From: JAAYJM01 sp964499465 | Lineage (GTDB): Bacteria; Bacteroidota; Ignavibacteria; Kapaibacteriales; UBA2268 | Direction: 5' to 3' | NCBI GenBank assembly: GCA_964499465.1 | Contig: CAZCLJ010000092.1 | Span: 1 to 14,872 of the forward strand | Length of the DNA: 14,872 nt | In this document: positions 1 to 8,400 of the stretch, one piece after another | How positions within the stretch are numbered: the first letter of the stretch is position 1 | Layout of the letters: each line of letters opens with the position of its first letter | Program-made: the position numbers and the translations under genes | The notes under the pieces: generated by a model | The model's database searches: none | Seen by the model: only the letters and a program-made list of their open reading frames with translations | What the model was told of the DNA's origin: nothing

Positions 1-217
1 TGCAGGTTCAGGAAATTGGGATAATGCATATAGCTGGGTAAATACCAATGGTGCAAATTCAACAAATTGGGATAATGCATATAGCTGGGTAAATACCAAT
101 GGTGCAAATTCAACAAATTGGGATAATGCATATAGCTGGGTATCTACCAATGGAGCAAATGTAACCAACTGGAATATAGCTTTTGGTTGGGGTGACCACT
201 CCACAGTCGGTTATCTT
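1..217 (+). repeat. 51-bp tandem repeat (17 residues), four units plus edge remnant
   Basis: Units lie at 14-64, 65-115, 116-166 and 167-217, with period exactly 51 bp and in frame. Units 1 and 2 are identical at nucleotide level, unit 3 has a few changes, and unit 4 is diverged but keeps the length and the NW...A..W spacing. Positions 1-13 align with the tail of a preceding unit, so the array continues off the left edge. The WxxAYxWxxH/TxxGY-like pattern is known from tail-fibre and surface repeat proteins. Confidence 0.9.
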
Positions 218-3200
218 GAGTTACCTTTTACTGGTACTTTCGGAGATGAATCAGTATTGAATCTCACTAATAATAGCAATATGAATACTACTTTAGCTGT
301 AACAAACCTAAGTGGTGGAAATGCTATTTCAGTTAATGGTGATGTTAAAATTACTGGCGATATGGAAATAACCGGTGATGCCGGCTTTATTGGTTTAACA
401 TTATTTGATGACAATGGTGCTGGTGATGCTATGATGGTTCTCACTGGTACTTCTTCATTCTTTGATAATGTTGATTTTTATGCAGATGTAAATGGATATG
501 GTGCTTCAAATCTTATTGATTTTGATGCAATTACAGCAAATACAATTACAGCTACAACTTTTGTAGGAACAATTGACGTTGCAAACAATCTTGCAAGTGG
601 AACAAATGGAAGCATTGGAGCAATTCCATATCAAACAGATGTTGACGAAACTGATTTTGTCGCTCCAGCAGTCGGACCAGGTCAAATTCTTACATCTGTT
701 TTAGATGTTAATGGTATTGACTACGTACCAGCTTGGGGAACTCAGGTCGTTGATGCTCAAAATATATTTAGCAATGCCGTAACTGAAGATAAAATTGACA
801 TCTGGGCAGTAACTGAAAATAAAATTGCTGATGGTGCCGTTACAAATGGCAAAATTGCTCAAATGAGTGCTAACGACGGTGAAGCATTAGTTTGGAGCGA
901 TGCTAATAACCAATGGGAACCACAGGATATTACATTTACAGAGCAAGACCCTGAATTTTACAATTGGTTAGCTACTTCTTCAATTGATGATTTAGCAGAT
1001 GTTAATATTAATGCTGTTACAAACGGACAGGTTTTAACATGGGATGGAACTGAAAATGAATGGGTAAATACCACATTGGATCTTGGGATTACAACCAATA
1101 CCACATTAGTCGGTGACGGTTCAACAGGAAATGCCTTAGGTTTGAATTTAGCAAATGCAAATACATGGACAGCCGACCAAACATTCCCAATTGCAAATGC
1201 AAATACATTTAAAGTTTATAATGGTGCTAATCTTTTAGTTCATACTGGTAAAGGTCAAAGCGATGAAGGTTACTTGAAAACTCTTTCACCAGCAGGAAAT
1301 CCAATTGTAACATTAGGTTCTACTTCTAATGGAACTTCTGGTGCAATTAGCGTTGGAACTGGTGATGGCATTGCAAACTGGAGAGCTTCTATGTCTTATT
1401 TAGATGCAGCCACTACTGGTGTTCCAGCTCATCCATTAAACGATAACTGGATTATAGGAACTGGCGATTTAACAACTGGAAATGGAACTATACTTTCTTA
1501 TGGATTAACCAGTGATAATCGTATTGCTGTTTATAATGGTGATTTTACTGCTCCTACATTCAAAGTCGAAAAAGATGGCGATTTATTTGCAAATGCAATT
1601 ACTGTGAATACAGATCCATTACAATCTTACGCTTTCCCAACAACACGCGGAACAGACGGTCAGATACTTAAAACTGATGCTAATGGTCAATTATCCTGGC
1701 AAAATGATGCTGGCTTTACTGGTGTAACTATTGATGCTACTTTAAATGGTGATGGAACTGCCGGAAACGTTCTTGGTCTAAACCTTGCAAATGCAAATAC
1801 CTGGACTGGAGACCAAACATTCCCAACTGTTAATGCTGATGCAGTTAATGCTGGTGAAGCAATTATTAGCACTAACAGTAACAACTTTTCTTTAATTGTT
1901 GAACAGCTCGGTGCTGGACCTGGTCTTGTTGTTTCAGCAAGCAGTGATTTAGCATTAATGGTTGATGGTGATGCTTTATTTACAGGAACCACTTCATTTG
2001 TTGATGAAGTAACAGTTGGTGACTATACACTTCCAATAGTTGATGGAGCCGCCGGTCAAATACTTAAGACCGATGGTAATGGTATTGTAACTTGGCAGCC
2101 TGAAGCTGGTTTCGGTGGTGTAACTATTGATGCCACTTTAAATGGTAATGGAACTGCCGGAAACGCTCTTGGCCTAAACCTTGCAAATGCAAATACCTGG
2201 ACAGAAAATCAAACATTCCCAACAGCTATTGCTAATACATTTCAAGTTAGAAACGGTGCTGACGTTTTAATGCATACTGGTAGAGGTCAAAGTGATGAAG
2301 GTTACTTGAAAACTCTTTCACCAGCAGGAAATCCAATTGTAACATTAGGTTCTACTTCTAATGGAACTTCTGGTGCAATTAGCGTTGGAACTGGTGATGG
2401 CATTGCAAACTGGAGAGCTTCTATGTCTTATTTAGATGCAGCCACTACTGGTGTTCCAGCTCATCCATTAAACGATAACTGGATTATAGGAACTGGCGAT
2501 TTAACAACTGGAAATGGAACTATACTTTCTTATGGATTAACCAGTGATAATCGTATTGCTGTTTATAATGGTGATTTTACTGCTCCTACATTCAAAGTTG
2601 AAAAAGATGGCGATTTATTTGCAAATGCAATTACAGCAAATACAAATACAGCAGAATCTTATGCTTTCCCGGCAACACGCGGAACAAACGGACAAGTTCT
2701 TACTTCTGATGGAGCTGGTTCATTAACATGGGAAACTGTTAGTATAGTTTCGTCACTTCAAGGTGCTTATAATGGTGGCAATACTGTTAGTATTGCTGAA
2801 CAAAAACCTTTTTCATTGGAATCAGTTGATAATACTGTTACTTCAGCATTATTTGAATTAAACCAAAATGGAACTGGACCTGCCTTTGTAGTTACATCTG
2901 CTTCCAATGATTATGCTATTTCAACAACATCAAGCCACGATGAAGGTAGCGGTCTTTCTGTTATTACAACTGGTAATAATGCAATCGGTGTTGCTGTTAA
3001 TACTACAAATAATGTCAGCACTGCACTTGATATAGCTGGTAATTCAGTATTTTCAAATGCAGCAGCAGGAAATGGAAATCCTGTTATTACCTTAAACCAA
3101 AACGGCAGTGAAGCTGGTATTCTTCTTAATAAAACTGGCGCTACCGGACCTGGTTTAGTTGTAGATTACGCTTCTAATGATTATGCTATTTCAACAACAT

Positions 3201-3856
3201 CTACAGATAATGAAGGTAGTGGTCTTTCTGTTATGACTACAGGTAATGCTGCAACTGGTGTTGCTGTTAATACTAACAATAATTCCAGCACTGCACTTGA
3301 TATTACAGGTAATTCAGTATTTACAAGCGCAGTAGCAGGTAATTTAAATCCTGTTATTACATTAAACCAAAACGGAAGCGAAGCTGGTATTGTTCTTAAT
3401 AAAACTGGTGCTACCGGACCTGGTTTAGTTGTAGATTACGCTTCCAATGATTATGCAATTTCAACAAACTCTAATGGTAATGAAGGTAGCGGTCTTTCTG
3501 TTATGACAGATGGTGATCAAAGTACTGGTATTTATGTTAACAATATCTCTACTGCTAATACTGCTACTGCTCTTCAAATAAATAATGGTAAAGTTGTTTT
3601 ATCTTCTGGTGAAGTCCTGGCTGGAGCCGTTAATACTAATTTGAATAGTTACGGCTATCTTACCGTTATCAGAATAACTGGAGCAGTTGCTACTTCAATT
3701 GATGAAGATGACCTTCCACTTGGTGCAACCAATGGTCAAATTCTTTATATTGTCAATTCTACTGGTAATATTATTATTTCTGACATTGGAAATATTAATA
3801 ATGGTGCAGCTGCAATGTATGTTTACTTTGATACAGGTTGGGTTAGAATCCAATAA
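1..3856 (+). CDS. Giant tail-fibre-like repeat protein, 5' end outside window
   Basis: The reading frame is open from position 2 to the TAA at 3854-3856 (1284 residues seen), so the true start lies upstream; the first in-frame start-like codon, a TTG at 257, is internal. Order of parts: four 17-residue repeats (NWDNAYSWVNTNGANST type, the last reading NWNIAFGWGDHSTVGYL); a region with VTENKIADGAVTNGKIAQ-like sequence; three blocks of the GNALGLNLANANTWTADQTF type, near nt 1097, 1724 and 2120; several NGQVLTWDG/GQILKTDGNG motifs; a long internal duplication; a 90-residue tandem repeat; and a C-terminus with NGQILYIVNSTGN and a final GWVRIQ. These motifs are typical of phage tail fibres and of large 'beta strand repeat' surface proteins of Bacteroidota and relatives. 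I see no S74 chaperone domain and no T9SS sorting domain at the C-terminus. Role inferred: an extracellular fibrous or adhesive protein. The exact function and export route are unknown. Confidence 0.8.
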   Translation, partial: AGSGNWDNAYSWVNTNGANSTNWDNAYSWVNTNGANSTNWDNAYSWVSTNGANVTNWNIAFGWGDHSTVGYLELPFTGTFGDESVLNLTNNSNMNTTLAVTNLSGGNAISVNGDVKITGDMEITGDAGFIGLTLFDDNGAGDAMMVLTGTSSFFDNVDFYADVNGYGASNLIDFDAITANTITATTFVGTIDVANNLASGTNGSIGAIPYQTDVDETDFVAPAVGPGQILTSVLDVNGIDYVPAWGTQVVDAQNIFSNAVTEDKIDIWAVTENKIADGAVTNGKIAQMSANDGEALVWSDANNQWEPQDITFTEQDPEFYNWLATSSIDDLADVNINAVTNGQVLTWDGTENEWVNTTLDLGITTNTTLVGDGSTGNALGLNLANANTWTADQTFPIANANTFKVYNGANLLVHTGKGQSDEGYLKTLSPAGNPIVTLGSTSNGTSGAISVGTGDGIANWRASMSYLDAATTGVPAHPLNDNWIIGTGDLTTGNGTILSYGLTSDNRIAVYNGDFTAPTFKVEKDGDLFANAITVNTDPLQSYAFPTTRGTDGQILKTDANGQLSWQNDAGFTGVTIDATLNGDGTAGNVLGLNLANANTWTGDQTFPTVNADAVNAGEAIISTNSNNFSLIVEQLGAGPGLVVSASSDLALMVDGDALFTGTTSFVDEVTVGDYTLPIVDGAAGQILKTDGNGIVTWQPEAGFGGVTIDATLNGNGTAGNALGLNLANANTWTENQTFPTAIANTFQVRNGADVLMHTGRGQSDEGYLKTLSPAGNPIVTLGSTSNGTSGAISVGTGDGIANWRASMSYLDAATTGVPAHPLNDNWIIGTGDLTTGNGTILSYGLTSDNRIAVYNGDFTAPTFKVEKDGDLFANAITANTNTAESYAFPATRGTNGQVLTSDGAGSLTWETVSIVSSLQGAYNGGNTVSIAEQKPFSLESVDNTVTSALFELNQNGTGPAFVVTSASNDYAISTTSSHDEGSGLSVITTGNNAIGVAVNTTNNVSTALDIAGNSVFSNAAAGNGNPVITLNQNGSEAGILLNKTGATGPGLVVDYASNDYAISTTSTDNEGSGLSVMTTGNAATGVAVNTNNNSSTALDITGNSVFTSAVAGNLNPVITLNQNGSEAGIVLNKTGATGPGLVVDYASNDYAISTNSNGNEGSGLSVMTDGDQSTGIYVNNISTANTATALQINNGKVVLSSGEVLAGAVNTNLNSYGYLTVIRITGAVATSIDEDDLPLGATNGQILYIVNSTGNIIISDIGNINNGAAAMYVYFDTGWVRIQ
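1241..1602 (+). repeat. Long internal duplication, copy 1
   Basis: This copy pairs with 2273-2634 at an offset of exactly 1032 bp. I count three mismatches over 362 bp (1251, 1261 and 1567), and 1262-1566 is identical over 305 bp. It encodes a segment running from SDEGYLKTLSPAGNPIVTLG to VEKDGDLFANAIT. Confidence 0.93.
1724..1822 (+). repeat. VTIDATLNG...NTWT..QTF block, copy with close relative at 2120
   Basis: The 99-bp stretch at 1724-1822 and the one at 2120-2218 are highly similar and 396 bp (132 codons) apart. A more diverged relative starts near 1097. The block encodes VTIDATLNGxGTAGNxLGL followed by NLANANTWTxxQTF. It is a recurring fibre-protein motif that appears to punctuate the repeats. 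Confidence 0.8.
2273..2634 (+). repeat. Long internal duplication, copy 2
   Basis: Second copy of 1241-1602, with the same reading frame and near-perfect nucleotide identity. Both copies are preceded by a LGLNLANANTWT..QTFP block and followed by different sequence (TVNTDPLQSYAFP after copy 1, TANTNTAESYAFP after copy 2), so the shared unit is larger but more diverged outside the 362-bp core. Confidence 0.93.
2850..3540 (+). repeat. 270-bp (90-residue) tandem repeat, about 2.5 copies
   Basis: The codons for ASNDYAIST begin at 2900, 3170 and 3440, so the period is exactly 270 bp. Each unit carries SNDYAIST, NEGSGLSVMTTG, GVAVNT, STALDI.GNSVF, NPVITLNQNGSEAGI and NKTGATGPGLVVDYA in order. The first unit has a shorter lead-in that lacks the SEAGI..NKTGAT segment, and the third is interrupted after the GLSVM part, where the C-terminal domain starts. 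Confidence 0.88.
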
Positions 3857-3870
3857 TTTTTCTTTTATAT

Positions 3871-3904
3871 TCTTCCCCTCTCAAAAGGAGGGGAAGAGTT
3901 TTTA
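3871..3904 (+). terminator. Rho-independent terminator after the fibre-like gene
   Basis: A perfect 10-bp stem pairs 3871-3880 with 3888-3897 around a 7-nt loop (TCAAAAG), followed within two bases by a T run (GTTTTTAT). It lies 15 bp after the stop at 3856 and 18 bp before the next start, so it separates the two genes transcriptionally. Its C/G-rich arms resemble the palindrome at the right edge of the window. Confidence 0.85.
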
Positions 3905-3921
3905 TACATTTTGTTTATTTA

Positions 3922-5016
3922 ATGAACTGTTTTATGAAAAGAAATCAAACATTAACATTAATTATAACTTTTATTGCAATTTTTTTCTCTTTTAATTCTC
4001 TAATATCAGAGAATTTATCTTTTAATATAATTAAAAAAACTGATACAGAAATTACTTTTAAATATTCTAACACTTCTGCAACTGATAGAGTTATTGTTAT
4101 TATTCGCGAAGCAAAAGATTCCATTTTTAAAATTGATATAAACAATAAATTTAAAACAAATGATAGTGCTTTAAAATTATCAGAATTTACCAATATAGAT
4201 AAGAAATATTTCGTTTTAGTCGATTCAAGTAATTTAAAAACCATTGAGAAAAGTGTAGCTTTTTTAAAACCAGTTACAAAATATTCTATTGATTTATATA
4301 AAATAAATAAAGATAAATTTTCTACTGAAAGTTTTCCTTTTGCAACACTTGCACCTGAGCCAACCGAACAAGCAAGTCAGATTGCTTTTATTGGAAAAGA
4401 AACCGATAAAATTACATTGACATGGACTAACGGAAATGGCACTGGCAGAGTTGTTTTTGCTTCTATGGACACAATAAAGGATTTTCCCCTTGATGGTGTA
4501 GAATATAAGTCTAGCAGGTTTTTTTCTGATTCTGTTTCAAAAGTAAAAAATAATTCTGAAACATTTTGCGTCTATAATTCTTTATTAGATAGTGAAAAGA
4601 GAATAACTATAAATAATGTTGGTTATGGTGATTATTTTTTCCGTATTTTTGAATTTAAAGGAAGTAAAGATTCTATAAATTATTTAACAAGTTCAACTAA
4701 ATCAAATCCAAGAAATAAATTTATATACATACTGAAAGCTCCAAAAGCTTTAGATGCAGAAAAAGTAACAAACAATTCGTTTGATGCCAAGTGGAAACAC
4801 GTTCTTCGTTGTCAGGGATATTTGCTTGAAGTCGCTGAAGATGAAGCATTTACAAAAATGATTGATATTTTCAATCCGGCTGATGTGGGTTACTGCGAAA
4901 GCATCAATGTTGATGGACTTAAACCAAACACAATTTATTTTTACAGATTAAGGACAATTGGTTACGATGATATTAGTGAATATTCAAACATTATAAAAGT
5001 TAAAACAAAAAAATAA
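3922..5016 (+). CDS. Secreted NGxGxGR-module and fibronectin III protein
   Basis: 364 residues, or 360 if translation starts at the ATG at 3934, which gives a more typical signal peptide (MKRNQ, then a hydrophobic stretch TLTLIITFIAIFFSF, with likely cleavage after S29). No Shine-Dalgarno is visible before either start. After the signal come three beta-sandwich-like segments. Residues about 31-143 are a degenerate copy of a module whose clear form follows at about 144-270, with TWTNGNGTGRVVF (NG at 170-171, GR at 175-176) and a YFFRIFEFKG strand. Residues 273-364 are a fibronectin type III domain (FDAKWKHV...GYLLEVAED..., LKPNTIYFYRLRTIG). The last two segments match the order at the N-terminus of the following giant protein. 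There is no T9SS sorting domain, so it may be periplasmic or secreted by another route. A partner role with the giant is inference; no enzymatic motif is visible. Confidence 0.8.
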   Translation: MNCFMKRNQTLTLIITFIAIFFSFNSLISENLSFNIIKKTDTEITFKYSNTSATDRVIVIIREAKDSIFKIDINNKFKTNDSALKLSEFTNIDKKYFVLVDSSNLKTIEKSVAFLKPVTKYSIDLYKINKDKFSTESFPFATLAPEPTEQASQIAFIGKETDKITLTWTNGNGTGRVVFASMDTIKDFPLDGVEYKSSRFFSDSVSKVKNNSETFCVYNSLLDSEKRITINNVGYGDYFFRIFEFKGSKDSINYLTSSTKSNPRNKFIYILKAPKALDAEKVTNNSFDAKWKHVLRCQGYLLEVAEDEAFTKMIDIFNPADVGYCESINVDGLKPNTIYFYRLRTIGYDDISEYSNIIKVKTKK

Positions 5017-5383
5017 TTAATGGCACAATTTTAGATATATTCTTTTTTAATATGTAAAGAAAAAAGGTGCTAACGTAGAATACTATTAATATAATTTTAT
5101 ATTTATTTATTAATGGATTGTAATAATTAGTATAAAATATTGATATTTAAGAAGATATATATAGCAAATATTAATTTCAAATTTTATTTTTAAATTTATT
5201 TTAAAAAATTAATAAAAATTAATTTTTAAAATTGAATTTATTTAGCAATTTTATTTGGATATTAAGCAATATTTTCATTATTTTGTCTATATTGTTATAA
5301 TATTATGAAAAAAAGTGTTAATAAAAATGGAAAAATAGAATAAAAACATACAATTTTTTTCACTATATAAGGAGATTCCTTTT
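5017..5383. other. Long, extremely AT-rich spacer upstream of the giant surface gene
   Basis: 367 bp with no credible gene. It is dominated by A/T runs, far more AT-rich than the flanking coding DNA, as in a promoter or leader region of a highly expressed surface gene. It contains TATAAT-like hexamers (for example 5296-5301), but none has a correctly spaced -35 element, and I find no clear Bacteroidota TTG/TAnnTTTG promoter pair. I see no terminator hairpin directly after the stop at 5016, so read-through from the upstream gene is possible. Confidence 0.6.
5369..5374 (+). promoter_or_regulatory. Shine-Dalgarno AAGGAG for the giant gene
   Basis: AAGGAG ends 9 nt before the ATG at 5384. This fixes the start of the 2596-residue protein and agrees with the signal peptide that begins at that ATG. 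The other two complete genes have no comparable site. Confidence 0.85.
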
Positions 5384-5458
5384 ATGAGACATTTCAAATC
5401 AGTTCTTCTTTCGATAGTACTGGTCTTGACTATGATGGGGATGGAGCTATTAGCTGCA
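5384..5458 (+). other. Sec signal peptide of the giant protein
   Basis: Residues 1-25: positive n-region (MRHFK), hydrophobic core SVLLSIVLVLTMMG, then MELLAA followed by NPP. Cleavage is expected after Ala24 or Ala25. T9SS cargo first crosses the inner membrane by Sec, so this agrees with the C-terminal sorting domain. Confidence 0.85.
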
Positions 5459-8400
5459 AATCCCCCACTAACTCAAGCCGGTTTTATCACTTTCCAGAAT
5501 ACAACTAATTCTGGAACGACTATGAACTGGGTTAATGGAAGTGGAGCAGGTAGAATTGTTGTTGTAAGTACAACAAACAATTTCGCGACTTACCCACCGA
5601 TTAACAATACTACATATTCCGTTGCCCCTGTTGATGTGGGTAATTATGCCGCACCTGCTAATCCAACTCTTGGAACAGGCAAAGTGATTTACAATGGTAC
5701 TGGTAGTACAAATTCAGTTAATGTTACTGGACTTGCTGCTAATACCTCGTATTGGTTTAGAGTATATGATTATAATATAGGCGGCACACCAAGCCCGGCT
5801 TATAATACTAATCAACGTACTTTAAATCCGCGTCAGTTGAAAACTGCCCCTGCTACTCCTATCAATTTAGCTGCAAATAATATTACTTCATATTCAGCTA
5901 CTTTATCTTGGAGCCAATCTGCAGGTGCTACAAGCTATCGTCTTGATGTATCCACTGGCACTGGAATTAATTTCAATGCTAACATAGTTGAACCATACAA
6001 CGATTTGGATATCGGCGATATTACTGAATGGGAATTAATTGATTTAACTCAAAACACAGATTACTGGTTCAGAGTAAGAGCTGTTGCTAATGGTATGTCT
6101 TCAGAAAATTCTGTAGAATTTCTATTTCATACTAATGCAGCTGTTGCGCCAACATTCAGTATGCAGTATTACGCTGATGCTGCTTTAACACAATCTCTTG
6201 GTGCTAATCCAAGATTAGGTGTTGGAACATACTATTTAGCTCTAACTGCAGACCAACCATTGCAATATGCTCCTGGTATCAGAATTGATGCTAATGGTAA
6301 TGGAGTATGGAACGATGCTTGTGATGTTTTCCCTGAAGAAACTAACATTTTAACAAGTTATGGTGAAGATGTTTATGTTTTTACAAGAACAATTGTTGCA
6401 GACCCCTTGTTGGACGGAATCAATCCAGAAGACTATATAGTTTTTGCAACAAGTCTTTCCGGTATTCCAACAAATCACGCACCACATGCAGCTATTTCCA
6501 ATTATGGCGACGGAGCTGCAACTGTTGATACTTATGCTCCTGAAGTTACTAATGTTTCCTGCACTGTGCCAGGTGACGGCACCTACGGTATTGGTGAAAA
6601 CATTACTATTTTAGTAGATTTTGATGACAATGTTTATGTTACTGGTGAACCTCGTATAAGATTAAATGTTGGACCTGGCGTTATCAGATATGCTACTTAT
6701 GACGTTGTAGCAGGTGGAACAGGAACAGGAACTTTAGCATTCTTATATACAGTTCAAACAAATGATTTTAATTCAGATTTAGACTATTTCAATAATGCTT
6801 CTTTACTATTAAATGGTGGAACTATTAGCGATGATGCTGGAAATCCTGCTCTATTAGCTTTACCAGTTCCCGGCGCCGCCGGTTCATTATCTGCTAATAA
6901 TACAATTGTTGTTGATGGTATTACTCCTGTAATAACAAATGTAACTTCTAATTTAGCAAATGGAACTTATGGTGCTGGTCAAATTGTTGACATTTTAGTT
7001 ACTTTTAGTGAAGATGTTGCTATTGCTGGTGGAACTCCAGAATTATTACTTAATACAACTCCAGCTCAAAGTGCAGAATATGCTTCTTATGATGCTGGTA
7101 CTTTTACAGCAACATTTAATTATACTGTTGTTGAAGGTGACAATTCAGCACTATTAGATTACGCAGCTTTTGATGCTTTAACACTCGAAGGCGCAACAAT
7201 TCAAGATGCAGCAGGAAATGATGCAAACACAGACCTATTCACTCCAAATGCAGTAGGTTCATTAAGTTTTAACAAGAATATTGTTATTGATGCTGTTGTT
7301 CCTGTTATTTCAAATGTAACTTCTCAAAACTTTAATGGTACTTATGGAGTCGGACAACAAATTATTGTTGAAGTTCTTTTCAACAAAAATGTTTTTGTTG
7401 CCGGTGGTATTCCAACAATTGAATTAAATGCTGGTCCAGGTGGAGCCGGTGCATTTGCAACTTATAATGGAATTGGTAGTGGCACTAATACATTACAATT
7501 TTCTTATGTTGTATTAGAAGGTAACGAATCAGCCGACCTAAATTATTTAGCAGTCAATTCTCTTGTTAATCACGGTGCTACAATAAAGGATGCCTCTAAT
7601 ACAATTGCAAGTCCAATTTTACCAGACCCTGCAGGACCAAATTCATTAGGTTCAAATAAGGATATCGTTATTGATGGTGTAATTAAAGCTGTTACTGATG
7701 TTTATTCTGATTCTCCTGATGGCTCTTATGGTGCCTCCTCATTAATTATTATAAAGGTAGAATTTGAAACTGAAGTTATTGTAGAAGGCGGAACACCTCA
7801 GATAACTCTTAATACTATACCTCAGGGAATTTGTAATTATGTTGAGGGAAGCGGAACAAATACTTTAGAATTTTTGTATATGGTTCCCCAGGGAGTTACT
7901 GCAGCTGATTTAGATTATACCAGTATTGATGCATTAGAATTAAATAGTGCAACTTTACAGGATGCTGTCGGAAATGATATTAATACAACATTACCAGACC
8001 CAGGCGTTCCTGGTTCGGGTTCCTTATCTGATAATAATAACATAGAGATTGACGCTGTTGCTCCTACAGTCGTTAATGTTACTTCTCCAACAGCTACTTA
8101 TAGTTTAGTTGGTAGTGTTATTAATATATCAGTTAATTTTTCAAAAATCGTTAATGTTAATTTAACTAATGGTTCTCCTACTTTAGCTTTAAATATTGGT
8201 GGTGTAACTCAATATGCGACTTATGCTATTGGTACAGGAACAACTGAGCTTGTTTTCAACTATACTGTTCAAGCAGGTGATGTTCAAAATCCGTTAGAAT
8301 ATGCAAATATTAACGCTTTAGAATTAAATGGTGCTGAAATTTATGATAATGTAGATTTCAATGCTAATGACGCTGATTTAACACTTCCAGCATTGGGCTC

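Noticed and set aside
257..3856. TTG at 257 as the start of the first gene
   Set aside because: The frame is open from position 2, and the in-frame 17-residue repeats upstream are clearly coding and continuous with the rest, so the gene starts outside the window.
1..3856. Prophage tail module
   Set aside because: The tail-fibre motifs are real, but no other phage gene is in the window and the downstream genes are host surface proteins. It is kept only as a question in the findings.
3687..3995. Plus-strand open frame overlapping the end of the fibre gene and the start of the next
   Set aside because: It runs across the terminator in another frame and gives a low-complexity translation. The two flanking frames have clear protein features.
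5283..5301. Sigma-70-type promoter TTGTCT / TATAAT before the giant gene
   Set aside because: The spacing is only 7 bp, far too short. In DNA this AT-rich, TATAAT-like strings are expected by chance.
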